Source of the DNA: Candidatus Bathyarchaeota archaeon
GTDB lineage: Archaea; Thermoproteota; Bathyarchaeia; Bathyarchaeales; Bathycorpusculaceae
Direction of reading: 5' to 3'
Length of the DNA: 32,272 nt
Assembly: GCA_903901015.1 (NCBI GenBank)
Contig: CAIUPH010000014.1
Location: forward strand, 1-32,272
In this document: positions 23,724 through 31,958 of the stretch, one piece after another
Layout: every line of letters starts with the position of its first letter
How positions within the stretch are numbered: the stretch's first letter is position 1
Position numbers and translations under genes: made by a program
Notes under the pieces: generated by a model
Seen by the model: the letters and a program-made list of their open reading frames with translations, nothing else
Told to the model about the DNA's origin: nothing
Database searches by the model: none

Positions 23724-24533
23724 ATGACTCAAAAAATCGCAGTTATCGGCACCGGCATGATGGGCGGCGCTATAATCAAAAGTCTCGTTAAAGGCAAAAC
23801 TTCTCCCTCTACCATTACAGCGGTTGATATTCAAGCTGAAAAACTCAAGGAGTTCGAGGCTTTAGGCGTCAAAACAAGCAGTGATAACGTCAAAGCCGTG
23901 GCGCAGGCAGACATAGTTTTTGTCATCGTTAAACCCGGCGACGTGGCAAAGGTGCTAAAAGACATCAGCGAAGAAATCAAAGGTAAACTTGTAATATCTG
24001 TTGCGGCTACAGTGCCCCTGAGTTTTCTTAAGAAGAATGCGCCCGAAAGCAAAATCGTCAGGATAATGCCTAACCTCTGTGCCATGGTGCAGGCTGCTTA
24101 TACCGCGTATTGCTGCACAGAAAACGTGACATCTCACGACAAAGAAACTGTGAAAAGTTTACTGAACATGATGGGTATCTGCGAGGAGATGGATGAGAAA
24201 TACATGGATGCCATCACCGCGATAAGCGGCAGTGGACCAGGATACATGTCCATAATCGTTGAAGCATTAACGTATGCTGGATTAAAGGTTGGGTTACCAC
24301 GCGAAATCGCCTTGAAATGTGCAGCCCAAACAGTCATGGGCACTGGCAAACTTGTTCTAGACCTACCTGCAGACCCAGCTAAAATAAGAGACATGACTAC
24401 AACGCCTGGCGGAACAACCATCGAAGCCATCTACCAAATTGAGCAATCCCAAATTCGCCCCGCCATGATACGCGCCATCGAAGAAGCCACCAAAAAAAGC
24501 CAAACCATCCGCGAGAAACTCAACCTCACATAG
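23724..24533 (+). CDS. proC: Pyrroline-5-carboxylate reductase
   Basis: This 269-residue protein catalyses the last step of proline synthesis with NAD(P)H. It has the Rossmann opening IAVIGTGMMGGAIIKSLVKG, VRIMPNLCAMV, the SGSGPGYMSIIVEAL segment and the C-terminal PGGTTIEAIYQIEQSQIR signature. Full length. ATG at 23724; the HAD gene starts 9 bases after its TAG stop. Confidence 0.95.
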   Translation: MTQKIAVIGTGMMGGAIIKSLVKGKTSPSTITAVDIQAEKLKEFEALGVKTSSDNVKAVAQADIVFVIVKPGDVAKVLKDISEEIKGKLVISVAATVPLSFLKKNAPESKIVRIMPNLCAMVQAAYTAYCCTENVTSHDKETVKSLLNMMGICEEMDEKYMDAITAISGSGPGYMSIIVEALTYAGLKVGLPREIALKCAAQTVMGTGKLVLDLPADPAKIRDMTTTPGGTTIEAIYQIEQSQIRPAMIRAIEEATKKSQTIREKLNLT

Positions 24534-24542
24534 CGATCCACA

Positions 24543-25214
24543 ATGTTTGAAGCGGTTCTCTTCGACTGGGACGGAACCCTCGCCGACACACGCAAAGCAA
24601 TAGTGGTTTCATTCCAAAAAGCCCTCAAAGAAATCAACCTTGAAGTTCCCACCCATTACATTGAACGCAGAATCGGCATCGGCGCATCGGAGACTTTCCG
24701 CGAAATATTAAACGCCGCAAATAGGCGGGTTGATGAGAAAGTTGTGAAGCAACTTGTTGAGCGCAAGAGTAAAGTGCAAATCGAATTAGCCGAGGAGGTG
24801 ATGCTGTTTGAGGGTGCACGGGAGCTTCTGGAGATGTTGCATGGTAAGGTGAAGGTGGGTTTGGCGTCTATGAATAACCGCGCTGTGGTTATGCATTTGC
24901 TCCAAATCAACGATATTGCCGATTGCTTTGACACCATTTTAACTGTCGAGGCGGTTTCACATTCTAAGCCTGACCCTGAGATTTTCCTCAAGACTGCTGA
25001 GCAGCTGAAGGCTAAGCCGAGTGGATGCGTGGTTTTTGAAGATTCCATTTTCGGCGTTAAAGCCGCCAAAGCCGCGGGGATGAGTTGCGTATCTGTTACA
25101 ACGGGTGTCTACAGTGAGCAAGAGCTTGCCGTAGAAAAGCCTGATTTAATAGTTAAAACCTTAAAAGACCCCCGAATCGCCCAGTTTATTTTCGGTTATA
25201 AGACCTTGTGGTAG
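24543..25214 (+). CDS. HAD-superfamily phosphatase
   Basis: This 223-residue protein has all HAD motifs: the nucleophile in FDWDGTLADT (residues 7-16), GLASMNNRA, KPDPEIFLK with the Lys, and FEDSIFGVKAAKAAG with the acidic pair. A helical cap lies between the first two, as in phosphoglycolate phosphatase and beta-phosphoglucomutase subfamilies. SMN in place of the usual S/TN order is a small variation. Substrate unknown. Likely co-transcribed with proC. Confidence 0.9.
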   Translation: MFEAVLFDWDGTLADTRKAIVVSFQKALKEINLEVPTHYIERRIGIGASETFREILNAANRRVDEKVVKQLVERKSKVQIELAEEVMLFEGARELLEMLHGKVKVGLASMNNRAVVMHLLQINDIADCFDTILTVEAVSHSKPDPEIFLKTAEQLKAKPSGCVVFEDSIFGVKAAKAAGMSCVSVTTGVYSEQELAVEKPDLIVKTLKDPRIAQFIFGYKTLW

Positions 25215-25292
25215 CGCATACGCAACAACATAGCTTTAAACATTTTTTGAAGAGATATAACTTCACTCTCAAACTGAAAGGAAGAAGCATTT

Positions 25293-25562
25293 TTGACAAT
25301 CCAGCTCAAGAAAAGGACTAAACCCTCTGTTTTCCAAGTGTTACTGCTTGACAGAGATGACAGTGCAGACGTTGAAGTTCAAGAATCCAAAGAAGTGGAT
25401 TTTTTCCAGGTTAAAGAACACCTCAAGAACGGCGGCTCAGTCTTCATAACTAGCAAAGGCTCAGAAAAACTCTCATACCCCAAAACCAAAGCCCAACAAA
25501 ACTATAGCCGATCCAGGCGAACCTACGGATTTCTCTTCCGACAGCACCTGAGAAGCCCATAA
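25293..25562 (+). CDS. Hypothetical 89-residue basic protein
   Basis: TTG at 25293 follows a GAAAGGAAG site. The protein reads as one compact domain with FQVLLLDRDDSADVEVQESK, VDFFQVKEHLKNGGSVFIT and a basic C-terminus (SRSRRTYGFLFRQHL). The pattern of strands, helix and Arg-rich tail suggests nucleic-acid binding, but I do not recognise the family. It stands alone, 78 bases after the HAD gene. Confidence 0.6.
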   Translation: MTIQLKKRTKPSVFQVLLLDRDDSADVEVQESKEVDFFQVKEHLKNGGSVFITSKGSEKLSYPKTKAQQNYSRSRRTYGFLFRQHLRSP

Positions 25563-25571
25563 CTGTGTGAC

Positions 25572-25741
25572 GTGCACTCAAAGTTCCTTTACCCTCTCTC
25601 TTCCAAATAGTTTTTGGGTGCACGCCACTCCCGCTTATCTGTTTTTTATTAGTAGTTGTAACAGAAAACTCTATACAACAACCAACAGGCTGGACTGCAA
25701 ATTGTGTTTTGTGTTCAGCGTCAGGTTGGACTGCAGATTGG
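25572..25741. repeat. Inverted and direct repeats in a gene-free gap
   Basis: The 394-base gap 25563-25956 has no gene. It holds an inverted pair, GTGCACTCAAAG (25572-25583) and TTTTGGGTGCAC (25612-25623), 10 of 12 matching. It also holds a direct pair of about 20 bases, GGCTGGACTGCAAATTG (about 25688) and GGTTGGACTGCAGATTG (about 25724). The function is unclear; the hairpin lies just after the 89-residue gene and could help end its transcript. Confidence 0.45.
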
Positions 25742-25956
25742 TTGTGCAAACCGCCACTAGTTCTTACTGACCCAATGAACTTGTATATTAGCAAAAACTA
25801 ACTTCAACTCGTAAAAACGCTAAAACAAGTAAAAGGTACATCAAATAAACACGGAGTTTTAATTTGCGCTGAAATTTAAAAACCCTTAAATCTCCACTGC
25901 CTAATATCACCGCTTGGATGCCATAGGAAAACAAGCGATATGGTGTGGATGTACCA

Positions 25957-26923
25957 ATGAAAAGTGTAAAGTTGTTAGGTTTACTTGCAATAGCCCTCGT
26001 GATTTCAGCCTGCACTTCCCTTGCAGCTGCCTCCACAGTTACTTTAACAAACAATGGGAAACCCTGTTTATACTCCAATGCAGGGCGGTTTTCCTTTTCC
26101 ATTTGACACACCAACGCCCACTCCCACAGCTACTCCTGAACCAACCCCAACCCCAACGCCTAAACCAGAACCCACAGTTTACCCAACAGTAACGTTGAAC
26201 TGCATAAGCATAGCCGCTGCAAGCAACCTCAAAGTCCAAGTAACAGGCACATTGACCTACAACAAAACAGGTATCCCCAGCACAGCCGTATACGTCGGTT
26301 TTAGCGCTGATGGTGGAAATCAATGGGAAAACTTTTCGCTCATACAAACCCACGCTGACGGCAGCTTCCAAACGGTCTGGACACCCAACGCAACAGGCAA
26401 CTATTTGCTGTGTGCCCGATGGTCAGGAAACGATTCGTTGCACTGGATGAACGCAACAGTCAACCTGGCTACTATATCCGATTCTTCGGGCAACGAGTTC
26501 TCGGTGGCGTCGAACTCAACGTTATCCAACCTCAGCTACAACTCGACCACAAGAGAACTCATCTTCAACGCAAACGGGAACTCAAGCACAACGGGTTATG
26601 CTCAGGTTTGAATTCCAAAAACCCTCGTAAACGACTCCCACACAATGAAATTAGGCATAGATGGACGAACAGTTGCGTTTAACAGCGAATCGCAATGCGA
26701 CGTGTGGGTTATCTCCTGCGTGTATGCTCAGAGCCAACGTTCTTTCACTTTGACGCTGCCCTTAGAAGAGACGATAAGTCCCGCCGCGACAAACTGGATA
26801 CTCATTGTCGTTGTCATCGCTGTCTTAGTCGTTCTCGTAGCTGTCGTTGTGGTTGTTAGGCGTAGGCGCAGAACCGCGGCAACAGTCGCATCCATCCTAA
26901 AAGAAAATCGCCCAGTATACTAG
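25957..26923 (+). pseudogene. Surface-protein gene broken by a frameshift and an in-frame TGA
   Basis: The start ATG at 25957 encodes a signal peptide with a lipobox-like VISAC, then TVTLTNNG. One extra base at the GGG near 26055 shifts the frame. The correct continuation (NPVYTPMQGGFPFPF, then a Thr-Pro repeat linker and an Ig-like domain with many NxT/S sites) runs in the next frame. That frame has a TGA at 26609-26611 where related domains have a residue between V and IPK. It then continues (IPKTLVNDSHTMKLG) to a membrane helix (about 26790-26860) with an RRRRR tail and stops at 26923. All parts of one anchored surface protein are present, so the damage is recent or is a sequence error. 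Confidence 0.75.
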
Positions 26924-26925
26924 TT

Positions 26926-28074
26926 TCAGCGAGCAGAAGACTTGTCTTTTTTATGAGCAGCAGGTATGTAGGCGCATCTTGGGTCAGACCCATGGATATC
27001 GCCCGTATAAAACAGTGCTGCAGACCTGCATCCGCCGCAAAGCTCCTTGTATTCGCAGACCCCGCATTTGCCCTTGATGTTAGCTTTGTCCTTGACTTTA
27101 TTGAAGAACTCGCTGCTTTGCATGTCATCCCAAATCTGCTTTATCGGTTTGTCCTTGATGTTTCCGACTCTGTAGAAGTCGTTGTAGCTACAGGGGATGG
27201 CGTCGCCGTTCTCCGCGATACTCATGAATTTGCCAAAGAAACATCTGCCCAAGAAGAAGCCGTTGAACCACTTGTCAAAGTCTGGCATGCCCCGTTGCTT
27301 TGCCACGCGTGCGTAGAAGGGAATGTAAACGTTGATGCTTGGCGTGCCGTTGTATTCTTGGGTTAAATCGTAGAGTTTGTTGCATGCCCACTCGTACTGG
27401 GCGGGAGTTGGGTCGGCTTTGAGGCAGTCTTTGCTGTATGGGATTAAGCCGTGGAACACAACCCAGCGGGCTCCATACTGACGAGCTAAATCTAAAACGT
27501 GGCGCATATCCGCTTCGTTAACGTTGGTGGCGTCGCCAGCGTTAGCGAATGTGTAAACGAGAACGTTCAACAATTTTTCCTGCGCCACCCGCTTTATCAG
27601 GGAAACCACTGCTTCGTAGGCGCCTTTGCCGCGAATTGCATCATTGATTTTCTCCGCGCCGTCGATGCTCACGGAGATTTTAGTTTGGTTCTTAACAATT
27701 TTTTTGAAAGCATCCTCATCGAGGAGCCGTCCGTCGGTGATTATGCTTGTGCAGAGCCCTTTTTCTTTTGCGTAATCTAGCACTTCAAAGAGGTCTTTAC
27801 GCAGAAACGGCTGCCCACCTGTGATTCCAAAGAAGCTGGCGCCGAAATCCTCTACTTGGTCAACGATTTTTTTAGCATCTTCTGTGCCGATTTCGTCTGA
27901 TGCGGCTGGTTTTCCCGCTGAAGTACAGTGGACACAGGTGCTGTCGCATGCGAAGGTGCATCGCCAGGGAATGATGAGTACGGGACCCTTATTTTTCAAG
28001 CCTTTAATCTCCGAGGTCTTTATGGGATAATTAGAAACGGTTTTTTCGGTATTTAACGGTTCATGTTTTGTCAT
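26926..28074 (-). CDS. Radical SAM protein with SPASM domain
   Basis: This 382-residue protein has the radical SAM cluster motif C43-x3-C47-x2-C50 (CDSTCVHC), GITGGQPFLRKDL, and SIDGAEKINDAIRG. The C-terminal SPASM-like region has CSYNDFYRVGNIKD, then CGVCEYKELCGGCRSAALF and DPRC, the Cys set for auxiliary Fe-S clusters. The C-terminal pattern is close to the heme-pathway AhbC/AhbD/NirJ and peptide-modifying groups, but no heme or peptide-precursor genes are nearby. Last gene of the lrp-MBL-radical SAM run (7-base gap to the MBL gene). Reaction unknown. Confidence 0.9.
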   Translation of the reverse strand: MTKHEPLNTEKTVSNYPIKTSEIKGLKNKGPVLIIPWRCTFACDSTCVHCTSAGKPAASDEIGTEDAKKIVDQVEDFGASFFGITGGQPFLRKDLFEVLDYAKEKGLCTSIITDGRLLDEDAFKKIVKNQTKISVSIDGAEKINDAIRGKGAYEAVVSLIKRVAQEKLLNVLVYTFANAGDATNVNEADMRHVLDLARQYGARWVVFHGLIPYSKDCLKADPTPAQYEWACNKLYDLTQEYNGTPSINVYIPFYARVAKQRGMPDFDKWFNGFFLGRCFFGKFMSIAENGDAIPCSYNDFYRVGNIKDKPIKQIWDDMQSSEFFNKVKDKANIKGKCGVCEYKELCGGCRSAALFYTGDIHGSDPRCAYIPAAHKKDKSSAR

Positions 28075-28080
28075 GAGTTT

Positions 28081-29073
28081 TCAATCCTTTGAAGATTTTA
28101 GTTGGTAACGATTTCCAACGCTGTTGTTGACGAATGCGTCGGGGAATTCTTTTGCTAACGCATGGTTAGCCCGCCATCCTGTGCAGTGGCAGGGAACTAT
28201 GAGGTTGGGGTTGATTTTTTTTAGTTCTTCAAGGGTGGGTTGGATTCGGTTTTCGTATTCTTTGCCTGCCAAGTGGAAACCGCCCAATACCGCGTAGATA
28301 CGTGCTGTTCCCGTAATTTGCTGGGCATAGCGTACTGTGTTTATTATGCCTGCGTGGGCGCATCCAGAAATAACGACCAAGCCTTTGTTCTTGAGGTTGA
28401 CGACGAGGGCGCGGTCATCTAAAACACAGGGGTCAGGTTGCCATGTGCTGCCCGTTAAAAGTTTGTTTTGCGGGAACCCTTTCTCGAACGCTGATTCTCG
28501 CGGAATCTCGCCAGTTACGCAAACGAAGTCGTTGGCTATTAGGTAAGGTTGTTTTGTGTTAACGATTTTGGCAGGGTGCACTTGGGTTGGTGTTGGGAAT
28601 TGGGGATGCTGCCTTAAGGCTCCATGCGAGTTTGCTGTTCCACGGATCTTAAACATGTCTTCATGAGCGATTATCGTCAATTCAGGTTTTCCAATGGCTT
28701 TCACTGCGTTTTGCAATCCGCCAAAATGGTCGTAGTGCCCATGTGAAAGAACAACATAGTCTGTTTCAGATAAATCCAGTCCCATCCGCTGAGCATTCAT
28801 TACGACCCCGTCAGAGCTGACCCCAGTATCGAACAGGATACTGCAGGTACTATTTTCCCCGAAAACGCGAACAAACATTGAAAAACCATGTTCCGCAATA
28901 GGCAGAACGGTATGGGTTTGACTCCATTCTTCGCCGAACCGTTCTCTGGTCCACTGTCTTAACGGCTGAACCTCCCTTCGAGGGGTACTGGAGAGAAAAT
29001 CTATCGAATTATCTACCAAACTAATTATTTCTATTTTTGTTGCTTCTTTAAGCAAAAGATTTTTGATTTCCAA
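28081..29073 (-). CDS. Metallo-beta-lactamase fold hydrolase, methanopterin-linked family
   Basis: It has the MBL zinc motif LSHGHYDHFGGL, a later ISGCAHAGIINTV and the end IVPCHCTGWRANHAL. This combination matches the family annotated as 7,8-dihydropterin-6-methyl-4-(ribofuranosyl)aminobenzene-5'-phosphate synthase/hydrolase, tied to methanopterin in archaea; many members have unknown substrates. TTG at 29073 (LEIKNLLLKEATK) is chosen because it follows GGAGTGGCG and sits 11 bases after the lrp stop. A longer frame from 29130 would overlap lrp. Probably co-transcribed with lrp and the radical SAM gene. Confidence 0.85.
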   Translation of the reverse strand: MEIKNLLLKEATKIEIISLVDNSIDFLSSTPRREVQPLRQWTRERFGEEWSQTHTVLPIAEHGFSMFVRVFGENSTCSILFDTGVSSDGVVMNAQRMGLDLSETDYVVLSHGHYDHFGGLQNAVKAIGKPELTIIAHEDMFKIRGTANSHGALRQHPQFPTPTQVHPAKIVNTKQPYLIANDFVCVTGEIPRESAFEKGFPQNKLLTGSTWQPDPCVLDDRALVVNLKNKGLVVISGCAHAGIINTVRYAQQITGTARIYAVLGGFHLAGKEYENRIQPTLEELKKINPNLIVPCHCTGWRANHALAKEFPDAFVNNSVGNRYQLKSSKD

Positions 29074-29084
29074 CGCCACTCCCG

Positions 29085-29654
29085 CTAAAGAGGTCCTCTG
29101 TAATGAATGGTTGTGGGGCACCCGACGCATTTTTTGTTTTCAAACCGACTGCATGGATCACACTCTACTTTGCAGGGCGCCACCTTGTTTTCTTTATGCA
29201 CAAGGTTTTCCCTTATTTGCAGAAAGGGCGAGAAATACGTGTCGCTTATTGGGTAGAATTCTGAGCGACGAATTCCTTTGCTGCATCGCAGTGAACATTT
29301 TTCCATGGATATGCTTTCGAGGGTTTCTTTTGTTTCAGCCACGACCAGCGCGATTAAGTTATAGCCGCCCATGGTTTTGAATATCTGGATTATCCTGGGG
29401 CATTCTTCGAAACGGTCAAGGACGTTTTGCATTGCTTCGGCGCTTTCCATTTCGAGCATTACGATTGCGGGGTAGAGTCCGAGGGCGCTTGGGTTTATCA
29501 GGGCTGAGATTTTGATTATGCCTTTTTTTATTAGGTTTTCGAGGCGTTTTTTGGTTCCCATGCTTGTGAAGCCTGTTAGTTTTGATAGTTCCTCAAGGGT
29601 TGTTCTGCCATCTTTTTGGAGTTGGGTGATTATTTTTCTGTCTACGTCGTCCAC
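29085..29654 (-). CDS. Lrp/AsnC-type regulator with Cys-rich C-terminal tail
   Basis: Residues 1-50 form the AsnC winged helix (DRKIITQLQKDGRTTLEELS, STGFT-type recognition helix, GIIKISALINPSALG). Residues 55-115 are the RAM-like ligand domain. Instead of ending near residue 150, the protein continues to 189 with C120, C124, C161, C165, C168, C176 and C179, including CKVECDPCSRF and KKCVGCPTTIHYRG. That tail could bind an Fe-S cluster or zinc and sense redox state or metal. First gene of a run with the MBL and radical SAM genes, divergent from the NifX-like gene, so it probably controls both sides. Confidence 0.9.
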   Translation of the reverse strand: MDDVDRKIITQLQKDGRTTLEELSKLTGFTSMGTKKRLENLIKKGIIKISALINPSALGLYPAIVMLEMESAEAMQNVLDRFEECPRIIQIFKTMGGYNLIALVVAETKETLESISMEKCSLRCSKGIRRSEFYPISDTYFSPFLQIRENLVHKENKVAPCKVECDPCSRFENKKCVGCPTTIHYRGPL

Positions 29655-29749
29655 GGTTAATCACTTATGTTTAGAAAGTAAACATAAAGTATTAATAATG
29701 TTTACTACTTAAACAGCCACCAATCAACATAAAAAAGGAGAAAAACATT

Positions 29750-30127
29750 TTGACAAAAATCATAATACCCGTCGAAAACCAAAACGGACCCGACTCAACC
29801 GTTGCCCAACACTTCGGCAGAGCACCCAACTACGCCATCATAGAACTAAACCAGAACAAAGACATAATCAACGTTAAAACCCAAGCAAACACAAACGAAC
29901 ACATGGGCGGAACAGGCCACCCGCACGACACCCTGCTGACGGAAAAACCAGACTACATGATTGTCTGCGCCATGGGACCCGGCGGATTACAGAGCTTCAA
30001 AAACGCAGGCGTCACGGTGTTAAAAGCAGAGGGCACCACGGTTAAAGAAGTGATAGCGAATTTCAAATTGGGCAAGCTCCAAGATTTGGTCGGCGGCTGT
30101 GAACATGCCCATGAACACCACCACTAA
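29750..30127 (+). CDS. NifX/NifB-type metallocluster-binding protein
   Basis: This 125-residue protein is of the dinitrogenase iron-molybdenum cofactor family: IIIPVENQNGPDSTVAQHFG at the N-terminus, then HPHDTLLTEKPDYMIVCAMG and GGLQSFKNAGVTVL. It ends in a Cys/His cluster (GGCEHAHEHHH) suited to metal binding. Such small proteins carry Fe-S or Mo-Fe-S cofactors; no nitrogenase genes are here. TTG at 29750 follows GGAG. Divergent from the Cys-rich Lrp gene across a 95-base AT-rich gap. Confidence 0.88.
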   Translation: MTKIIIPVENQNGPDSTVAQHFGRAPNYAIIELNQNKDIINVKTQANTNEHMGGTGHPHDTLLTEKPDYMIVCAMGPGGLQSFKNAGVTVLKAEGTTVKEVIANFKLGKLQDLVGGCEHAHEHHH

Positions 30128-30169
30128 GATGAATCGCCAAATCTAATTATTTTATTCTTTTTTGTGCTA

Positions 30170-30658
30170 CTATTTGCAGAATCTGCCGTCATCTCTGGTT
30201 GACGAGAGCTTGTTGATTTTTTCGGTGAACCAGCCAATTTTATCGGTTTTTCTGCAGTCAAACTCTGGGACATAGGGTTTGATGTCTATCAGCGGGGTGC
30301 CGTCGATGATGTCTAAGTCTTGAATGTGCAAGGTGTTGCCTTCGATTCTTGTGAGTTTCACTGTGGATATGCCGATTGGGTTAGGTCGGGCTGGGGCGCG
30401 GGTTGCGAATACTCCGTGGAGCTTGTCGTCCAGAAACGGCTTAACCATCAAAGAACCGGCTTTGACTAGGTGAAAGTGGTAGAGTAGCATGATGTGTGAG
30501 AAGCCTTCAAGGTCCACTAAGCCCTCGGCGTATTCTACGTAGATTTCGATGGTTCCCTTTGCGCCTGTTGACGCCGCGGCTTGTATGGGAATGTTTTTGG
30601 GGTCTTTAAACGGCGAATGCACGATGCCGATCGGCTTGTACGTTAATGAATCCACCAA
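30170..30658 (-). CDS. TrmO/TsaA-family tRNA methyltransferase
   Basis: This 162-residue TsaA-like (UPF0066) protein has YKPIGIVHSPFKDPKNIPIQ, LVDLEGFSHIMLLYHFHL, the SAM-linked GVFATRAPARPNPIG motif and LDIIDGTPLIDIKPYVPEFD. Characterised members (TrmO) methylate the t6A at position 37 of tRNA-Thr. Some archaeal members act on other tRNAs or are uncharacterised, so the exact target is inferred. Convergent with the NifX-like gene. Confidence 0.88.
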   Translation of the reverse strand: MVDSLTYKPIGIVHSPFKDPKNIPIQAAASTGAKGTIEIYVEYAEGLVDLEGFSHIMLLYHFHLVKAGSLMVKPFLDDKLHGVFATRAPARPNPIGISTVKLTRIEGNTLHIQDLDIIDGTPLIDIKPYVPEFDCRKTDKIGWFTEKINKLSSTRDDGRFCK

Positions 30659-30777
30659 TACTTCGCTCCTTTGAACGGTTATTGGTGACTACAGTTAAAA
30701 AAAGATGCTCCCCAAACACCCATGAAAACTAAGTCAACTTTAAATCAGCAAATCACCATTGTTAACTTGTGGTTTTA

Positions 30778-31197
30778 ATGGCAAAATTAAAGGCTAACGC
30801 GAAACTTTTAGAAAACGTCAAATTAGTAACAGACAATGGCCGTGGACACAGTGTGGTCTGCGATTTATCCGAGGCTGCGGGAGGAACAAACGCTGGACCA
30901 ACCCCGCTGGAGCTGGCTTTGATGGCGCTGGCTGGCTGCGGAGTCGTAATCTACGCTGACGTCTGCAAGAACAGCAAAATCGACCCAGGCAACATCGAAA
31001 TCGCGGTGGAAGCAGAAAAAACACCCGGTTCACCAATATTAAGCGATGTAACCATGAAAGTTAACATTGAATCGAAAGTGCGGAAAGGCTTGGTTGAAGC
31101 AGCCTGGAGAAGAACAGAAGCAGGTTGCCCTGTGATGCTCGTTTTCAAAGACCAAGTTCCCGTTAAAGTAGATGTGGAAATAAAGGCGACACAGTGA
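30778..31197 (+). CDS. OsmC-family protein
   Basis: This protein is about 139 residues long from ATG at 30778; a GTG three codons upstream is less likely. It has the OsmC layout GGTNAGPTPLELALMALAGC and a second Cys in RTEAGCPVMLVF. OsmC/Ohr proteins use two Cys to reduce organic peroxides or handle thiol stress; both are present. The TATA-like TTTAAATC at about 30740 lies about 35 bases upstream, fitting a leaderless transcript. Monocistronic. Confidence 0.9.
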   Translation: MAKLKANAKLLENVKLVTDNGRGHSVVCDLSEAAGGTNAGPTPLELALMALAGCGVVIYADVCKNSKIDPGNIEIAVEAEKTPGSPILSDVTMKVNIESKVRKGLVEAAWRRTEAGCPVMLVFKDQVPVKVDVEIKATQ

Positions 31198-31310
31198 GCC
31201 TTTTTAACAATTTTTTTTCCTTTTTAAACACAGTGCTTGCATAGTTTTTTTTTCGGAACAGTTTTTTTAAGCAACCTCTCTTTTACGTTTAAGTGAGGAG
31301 AAGAAGGAGA

Positions 31311-31481
31311 ATGGAAGAAGACACACTGTTTACTATGCGCCAGCTTAATTGTAATCATCAAAAAGAGGAATTGTACACGCAAAGACGCTTCGACATCTTA
31401 AACGGCTTCGAATACAACCTGACAAGGTGCCTTAACTGCCACAAAATCGTGGAGTTAGAAGCAAAAAAATTCTCTAAATAA
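31311..31481 (+). CDS. 56-residue zinc-binding small protein
   Basis: ATG at 31311 follows the purine-rich GAGGAGAAGAAGGAG, which is better read as ribosome-binding sequence than as an Arg-rich N-terminus. The protein contains LNCNHQKEELYTQRRFDILN and LTRCLNCHKIVELEAKKF, a C-x-H plus C-x2-C zinc ribbon. No known function. Convergent with the DCD-like gene; seven bases separate the stops. Confidence 0.6.
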   Translation: MEEDTLFTMRQLNCNHQKEELYTQRRFDILNGFEYNLTRCLNCHKIVELEAKKFSK

Positions 31482-31488
31482 TTGCCTT

Positions 31489-31890
31489 CTACCTGTCTTT
31501 TGCGTAGAGGTACAGTTCGCCTTTTTTGAGCATATCAAACGCCCGCTGCGTCTGCATAGTTGTAAGCTTGCAGGTTTTAGGGTCTTTGAGGAACGGGAGG
31601 CTGTCGGGTGCGTTCTTGATTACATGCAGGTCTTCCCAGTTTATCTTCAAATCTTCTGAAGGAATGTGGGTGTCGACATCCATGGCCCATGCGCCTGCGT
31701 CAAGTTCGCCGCCTTCCCGCATAGCCGTGAAAAGACCCCAAAGGCTTTTGTCGTCGAGGTTATAGAGGAAAATTACTGAGCCTGCCTTAATTTTTTCTTC
31801 GTCGGGCTTGGTTTTTTCATCCGCGCAGGTGTAGCGTTTGTTGGTTAAGCATTGCTGCGGTGAAGCACTTTCAGTGACCCCTCCACTCAC
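31489..31890 (-). CDS. DCD-domain-like protein
   Basis: This 133-residue protein contains AGSVIFLYNLDDKSLWGLFTAM, a GGELDAGAWAMD segment and a C-terminal LTTMQTQRAFDMLKKGELYLY. This order resembles the DCD (development and cell death) domain, best known from plants and also found in scattered archaea. The N-terminus QQCLTNKRYTCADEKTKP may hold part of the domain. The GTG start at 31890 is uncertain; the upstream frame gives no clear alternative. Function in archaea unknown. Confidence 0.6.
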   Translation of the reverse strand: MSGGVTESASPQQCLTNKRYTCADEKTKPDEEKIKAGSVIFLYNLDDKSLWGLFTAMREGGELDAGAWAMDVDTHIPSEDLKINWEDLHVIKNAPDSLPFLKDPKTCKLTTMQTQRAFDMLKKGELYLYAKDR

Positions 31891-31958
31891 CCGCAGAGTC
31901 GCTTCTGCACCCGCCTTTTAAGCATTATCCACGATAACGGTGCCTCCGTAGAGAAAAA

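Noticed and set aside
26609-26611. In-frame TGA as selenocysteine, given selD in the window
   Set aside because: The position is a beta strand of a surface Ig-like domain, not a redox site, and the same gene also has a frameshift; no SECIS-like hairpin was identified. Nonsense mutation or sequence error is simpler.
28081-29130. Longer start of the MBL gene at 29130
   Set aside because: It would overlap the lrp gene by 46 bases, and the extra residues do not look like the family; TTG at 29073 has a better ribosome-binding site.
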